Source: JBBRDU01 sp038203615 (lineage in GTDB: Bacteria > Verrucomicrobiota > Verrucomicrobiia > Chthoniobacterales > UBA10450). Taken from it: a stretch of DNA of 34,487 nucleotides. This document shows positions 32,220 through 34,487 of this stretch, piece by piece (position 1 is the first letter of the stretch; each line of letters starts with the position of its first letter). Both the position numbers and the translations under genes were made by a program. The notes under the pieces were generated by a model. That model had not been told where the DNA came from, searched no databases, and saw only the letters and a program-made list of their open reading frames with translations. The stretch spans positions 1 to 34,487 of the forward strand of contig JBBRDU010000027.1 in the NCBI GenBank assembly GCA_038203615.1, in the 5' to 3' direction.

Positions 32220-32840
32220 ATTGGGTGCGGGAGATCGGGCTTTTGCGTCCAGCATGAAGTGCGCAATCAACATGGCACTCCAAATTCCCAGGACAATGGC
32301 GGCGACCACGTCGGACAGATAATGGGCGCCCAGAAAAACCCGGGTGAACGCGACGAAGATCGGGATGGGCAGGCACAATAAACCGATGCGCCAGCTGGCC
32401 AGGAATAAGACGGCGAAAAATCCGGTGCTGACCGCGGTGTGACCGGACGGAAACGATTGATAATTCTGGCGCAAGCTCATGCTTTCTTTGCCCCAGCCTT
32501 TTTCGACTTTGACCGAGGGCCTTACTCTGCCGGTAGTCACTTTTAAGGCGTAGGCGGATGTTCCCGCCAACGCGGCGGCCGCGACCATGGCGATGAAAAT
32601 TCTTGTCCACTTTTGATTGCCGCGCCGCCAGGCCAAAGCGGCAAGCGCCAGACCCGCGATGACATGGGAAGGCCAGTCGGTGGCCCGTGTCACGTAGCGC
32701 CGCAGGAGAGTGATGTTTTTCCAGTTATGCCTTTGCTGCCAGGCGTGAACCGGCCCGTCCATCCAGAACGCGAGCAGCACGAGCAGAATGCCCAGCGCAA
32801 GAGCGATGATCCAAATCCAGGGTAGACGAGCCCGTTTCAT
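32211..32840 (-). CDS. PAP2-family membrane phosphatase
   Basis: I choose ATG 32840 (MKRARLPWIWIIALALGILL), 209 residues; ATG 32888 would add 16. All three PAP2 motifs are present: KVTTGRVRP, SFPSGHTAV and RVFLGAHYLSD, carrying the catalytic His residues. About five or six membrane helices surround them. Family members dephosphorylate phosphatidic acid, undecaprenyl pyrophosphate or other lipid phosphates at the periplasmic face. Substrate is not determined. Its 3' end overlaps the methyltransferase-like gene tail to tail. Confidence 0.9.
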   Translation of the reverse strand: MKRARLPWIWIIALALGILLVLLAFWMDGPVHAWQQRHNWKNITLLRRYVTRATDWPSHVIAGLALAALAWRRGNQKWTRIFIAMVAAAALAGTSAYALKVTTGRVRPSVKVEKGWGKESMSLRQNYQSFPSGHTAVSTGFFAVLFLASWRIGLLCLPIPIFVAFTRVFLGAHYLSDVVAAIVLGIWSAMLIAHFMLDAKARSPAPNLT

Positions 32841-32988
32841 GCGAAGTCCGGTGATGATGGGCTTTCTCCGGGAGAACGGCAAAAGCATTTTCGGCGTGTG
32901 CCCTCTTTCGCGAGAAGAAAGTGGCCGGCACTACGCGAGAGTGAGTTGCAATCTGCCGTTGCAAACCTACAATCAGGGGTTCTTCAGG

Positions 32989-33061
32989 GGGGTCTTAGCT
33001 CAGTTGGTAGAGCACCGCAATGGCATTGCGGGGGTCAGGGGTTCGAATCCCCTAGGCTCCA
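32989..33061 (+). tRNA. tRNA-Ala (anticodon GGC)
   Basis: The sequence folds as a complete cloverleaf of 73 bases. The acceptor GGGGTCT/AGGCTCC includes the G3-U70 pair that defines tRNA-Ala. The D arm is GCTC...GAGC, the anticodon stem CCGCA/TGCGG carries loop ATGGCAT (anticodon GGC), and the T arm AGGGG-TTCGAAT-CCCCT is perfect. The discriminator is A and the CCA tail is not encoded. The bases just after it form a hairpin with the gene's own 3' end. Confidence 0.97.
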
Positions 33062-33062
33062 C
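33046..33062 (+). other. Candidate integration site (att-like) at the tRNA-Ala 3' end
   Basis: AATCCCCTAGGC (33046-33057) and CTAGGCTCCAC (33052-33062) from the tRNA 3' end recur downstream. The first is exact at 33181-33192, the second is exact at 33598-33608, and GGTTCGAGCCCCGTAGGCTCC at 33195-33215 matches the T arm and acceptor at 18 of 21 positions. Such partial duplications are typical of integration into tRNA genes. Confidence 0.5.
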
Positions 33063-33091
33063 TTTGCTACCGCAAAGTGGAGAGGGATGAG

Positions 33092-33107
33092 AACCCCCTT
33101 GGGGGTT
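33092..33107 (+). terminator. Intrinsic terminator after tRNA-Ala
   Basis: AACCCCC-TT-GGGGGTT (33092-33107) is a strong 7-base stem followed by TGA, 31 bases after the tRNA. A preceding stem CCACTTTGC-TACC-GCAAAGTGG (33059-33080) overlaps the mature tRNA end and may affect 3' processing. Confidence 0.6.
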
Positions 33108-33180
33108 TGACCGGTGGGGCGCGTTACGCGCAAGGGTTCAAAGCGAAGCTCTCAAACTGGAGGCGAACATCCGCGCAGCC

Positions 33181-33215
33181 AATCCCCTAGGCAAGGTTCG
33201 AGCCCCGTAGGCTCC
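33181..33215 (+). repeat. Partial duplicates of the tRNA-Ala 3' end
   Basis: AATCCCCTAGGC (33181-33192) is an exact copy of tRNA positions 33046-33057. GGTTCGAGCCCCGTAGGCTCC (33195-33215) then repeats the T-loop and acceptor of the same tRNA with three changes. No full tRNA can be folded here. Confidence 0.7.
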
Positions 33216-33290
33216 GCAGTTTCTGTGCAGAAAGTGGTCGGGCCAAAATAGGCTCGTTGAATCTCGAGTTTTCAGATAGAACGAAACCTC

Positions 33291-33578
33291 ATGCCGTCCG
33301 AGCCTTCCTCAGACGTGAAACTTGAGATTGGTCACGTCTTGTTCATCGACATCGTCGGTTACTCGAAATTGCTCATCAATGAGCAGAGCGATCAGATTCA
33401 AAAACTAAAAGCGATCGTGCGCGGGACAGAGCAGTTCCGCATTGCAGAAGCGGAAGGCAAGCTCCTGCGATTCTACCTTGTATTTAGAGCGAATGTCAAA
33501 ATGGGTATGGAGGGGGTTTGCCCCGGGAGAAATCAAAACTTTCTGCTGCCGTTTCTACCGAAAATCAGCTGCAAATGA
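33291..33578 (+). pseudogene. Truncated class 3 adenylate/guanylate cyclase-like gene
   Basis: The first ~60 residues look like an intact class 3 nucleotide cyclase N-terminus. VLFIDIVGYSKLLINEQSDQ holds the first metal-binding Asp (FIDIVGYS) and is followed by IQKLKAIVRGTEQFRIAEAE and GKLLR. After GKLLR the protein should continue with a Gly-Asp loop (PTGDG) and the rest of the catalytic domain. Instead it runs into unrelated sequence (FYLVFRANVKMG) and stops at 33578. The second metal site and catalytic residues are absent, so it cannot be active. It lies between the duplicated tRNA 3' ends, consistent with a degraded genomic island. Confidence 0.7.
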
Positions 33579-33597
33579 CAAAAGGGGAGTGAACGGG

Positions 33598-33608
33598 CTA
33601 GGCTCCAC
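33598..33608 (+). repeat. Exact 11-base copy of the tRNA-Ala 3' terminus
   Basis: CTAGGCTCCAC is identical to 33052-33062. Together they bracket about 540 bases holding the truncated cyclase. It could be the distal att-like repeat of a small island, although 11 bases alone is short. Confidence 0.45.
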
Positions 33609-33709
33609 GGTGGCGAGTCATGCACTTTTTGCGAGTCATGCTCACAAGGGCAATGAATTCCTGCGTTTGCAGATAGTTCAGCGACCTGAAGATTAGAACG
33701 CGATGGCGC

Positions 33710-33838
33710 CTAACGACCAGCGAGCCGATCTAAAGGACGCTTGATTCCTAGTCCATGTTGCTTGAGCACATGCGTGTAAATCATGGTCGTGGCCACATCC
33801 TTGTGGCCCATCAATTGTTGGAATCCGATACGAAGTGA
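33710..33838 (-). pseudogene. C-terminal remnant of an integron-type tyrosine recombinase
   Basis: The minus strand from 33838 to the TAG at 33712-33710 encodes RIGFQQLMGHKDVATTMIYT followed by HVLKQHGLGIKRPLDRLAGR. LMGHKDVATTMIYTHV contains the box II His and the nucleophilic Tyr. The TMIYTHVL...G-x-G-x-x-x-PLD ending is characteristic of integron integrases (IntI). The box I Arg and the HxxR motif are missing, and a TGA at 33838-33836 precedes the fragment, so it is a 3' remnant only. That places a recombinase next to a tRNA-Ala with duplicated ends. The TAG sits within GTTAGGC, which also matches the GTTRRRY recombination core; this may be chance. Confidence 0.8.
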
Positions 33839-34486
33839 TCACGGACTATCCGGCGAGAGTGTGGAAGTTGAGTGTTGTCTTCGTAACATTTCCTTGCCGC
33901 TCTCTGCGGTTAGCACCAGCACATCATTGTCGATATGGTAGGGGCGCTTTTGCCAATTCAGGAGCGAGTCGTCTTCCGTCACGGTCAGGGACTGGTTCCC
34001 TTCCGTCTGATACCGGGCAAAGTGCAGCGCACCCGCCTTTTCCTGGATCACGCAGGTGCGTCCGATCTCAAAATAGATGCGCTGCAGCGGTGAACCTTCC
34101 GTGAACGTCCATGCGCCCCGGAGCGCCGGATCCGGCGTGTATCTCAATTTATTGTTGTAAAGAATCGTCGACGCGAGAGCGACGCCCACGAGTGTGACAA
34201 TCGCTTTCGGCAGAATCGCCCGAAGAGTAATCCTTCTGTGCGACGTCGTTTCATCGCGGTCCCAGAAGAAGCGTTTAAGCCTTCGAAAATGCAGGAGCAA
34301 CAGGATCAGGCCCGCCAGCAACAGAGGAATCGCGGAGCCAAGCGCACCGACGTTGAAGATGATGTTGATGACGACCAGGTTCGCCATGATCGGAAGAAGC
34401 AGCACGATGCCCAGTGCAGTCGTTCGCCTGAACAAAATAAGCAGGCCAACGATGACTTCGACGGTACCGAGGAATGTCTCGTAGAT
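33839..34486 (-). CDS. DoxX-like membrane protein with extra C-terminal domain (5' partial)
   Basis: The frame is open from the window's right edge to the TGA at 33841-33839, about 215 residues. A TTG at 34435 could serve as start, but the upstream residues (YETFLGTVEVIVGLLILFRR) continue the same membrane protein, so the real start lies outside. EVIVGLLILFRRTTALGIVL and LLPIMANLVVINIIFNVG resemble helices 2 and 3 of DoxX-like proteins. Two more hydrophobic stretches follow (AIPLLLAGLILLLLHF and KAIVTLVGVALASTILY). The last ~100 residues are soluble (GAWTFTEGSPLQRIYFEIGR, DDSLLNWQKRPYHIDNDVLV) and unusual for DoxX. Function is uncertain; many DoxX relatives are linked to oxidative stress. Confidence 0.65.
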   Translation of the reverse strand: MYETFLGTVEVIVGLLILFRRTTALGIVLLLPIMANLVVINIIFNVGALGSAIPLLLAGLILLLLHFRRLKRFFWDRDETTSHRRITLRAILPKAIVTLVGVALASTILYNNKLRYTPDPALRGAWTFTEGSPLQRIYFEIGRTCVIQEKAGALHFARYQTEGNQSLTVTEDDSLLNWQKRPYHIDNDVLVLTAESGKEMLRRQHSTSTLSPDSP

Positions 34487-34487
34487 C

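Noticed and set aside
33442..33696. 84-codon frame over the tRNA-Ala scar
   Set aside because: It straddles the junction of the truncated cyclase and an att-like repeat and has no recognisable domain.
1..34487. CRISPR arrays, rRNA genes or a conventional transposase
   Set aside because: I saw no regularly spaced direct repeats, no rRNA segments and no DDE or serine recombinase gene; the only recombinase is the tyrosine-type remnant at 33710-33838.

Overview
The window reads as GC-rich, Gram-negative chromosome of a Verrucomicrobiota-like soil bacterium; a Spartobacteria/Chthoniobacterales relative is my best guess. That placement is inference. It rests on an LpxI-type lipid A enzyme, a short RNA polymerase omega subunit, a Corynebacterium-type glycogen synthase, a fragment of a class 3 cyclase family I associate with this group, and many start codons without a Shine-Dalgarno sequence. 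Two clean one-base frameshifts could be real decay or draft/metagenome assembly errors.

Layout. 1-66: the last codons of a probable LptF/LptG permease. 208-3867 (-): a giant secreted protein with Asp-box repeats and ASH-like domains. 4180-6296 (-): a frameshifted small membrane protein, a cyclic-nucleotide-binding/DUF1003 membrane protein and a possible lipid-binding protein. 6470-8402 (+): rpsN, a CNNM/CBS transporter and a CPXCG zinc-ribbon-like mini-protein. 8430-9904 (-): a frameshifted FGGY sugar kinase. 10391-13511 (+): Nramp metal transporter, universal stress protein and glycogen synthase. 13634-15868 (-): exported M3 oligopeptidase. 16146-17306 (+): Obg GTPase with an insertion. 17690-24669 (+): the F1Fo ATP synthase operon atpBEFHAGDC, interrupted between atpD and atpC. 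24757-25572 (+): lpxI, convergent with rpoZ (25606-25878, -). 26146-30246 (+): a second giant secreted protein, paralogous to the first over its C-terminal ~330 residues. 30394-32840: sulfotransferase, methyltransferase-like protein and PAP2 phosphatase. 32989-33061: tRNA-Ala(GGC), followed by a ~0.8 kb scar holding partial copies of the tRNA 3' end, a truncated cyclase and the C-terminus of an integron-type integrase. 33839-end (-): the C-terminal part of a DoxX-like membrane protein.

The most interesting structure is the interruption of the ATP synthase operon. An antisense four-helix-bundle gene lies between two 32-base imperfect terminal inverted repeats (27/32 matching), each made of about four 7-8 base units resembling TTTTCGA. 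The outer edges lie exactly 4 bases from the atpD stop and 4 bases from the atpC start. This looks like a minimal (~430 bp) mobile element that carries only a four-helix-bundle protein and sits cleanly in an essential operon.

A second theme is a dispersed family of nested palindromes: a long outer stem around one or two inner hairpins, several with the core GGCTTCCAGCC or its complement. They lie in the gaps before glgA, obg, atpB and atpG and after the first giant gene.
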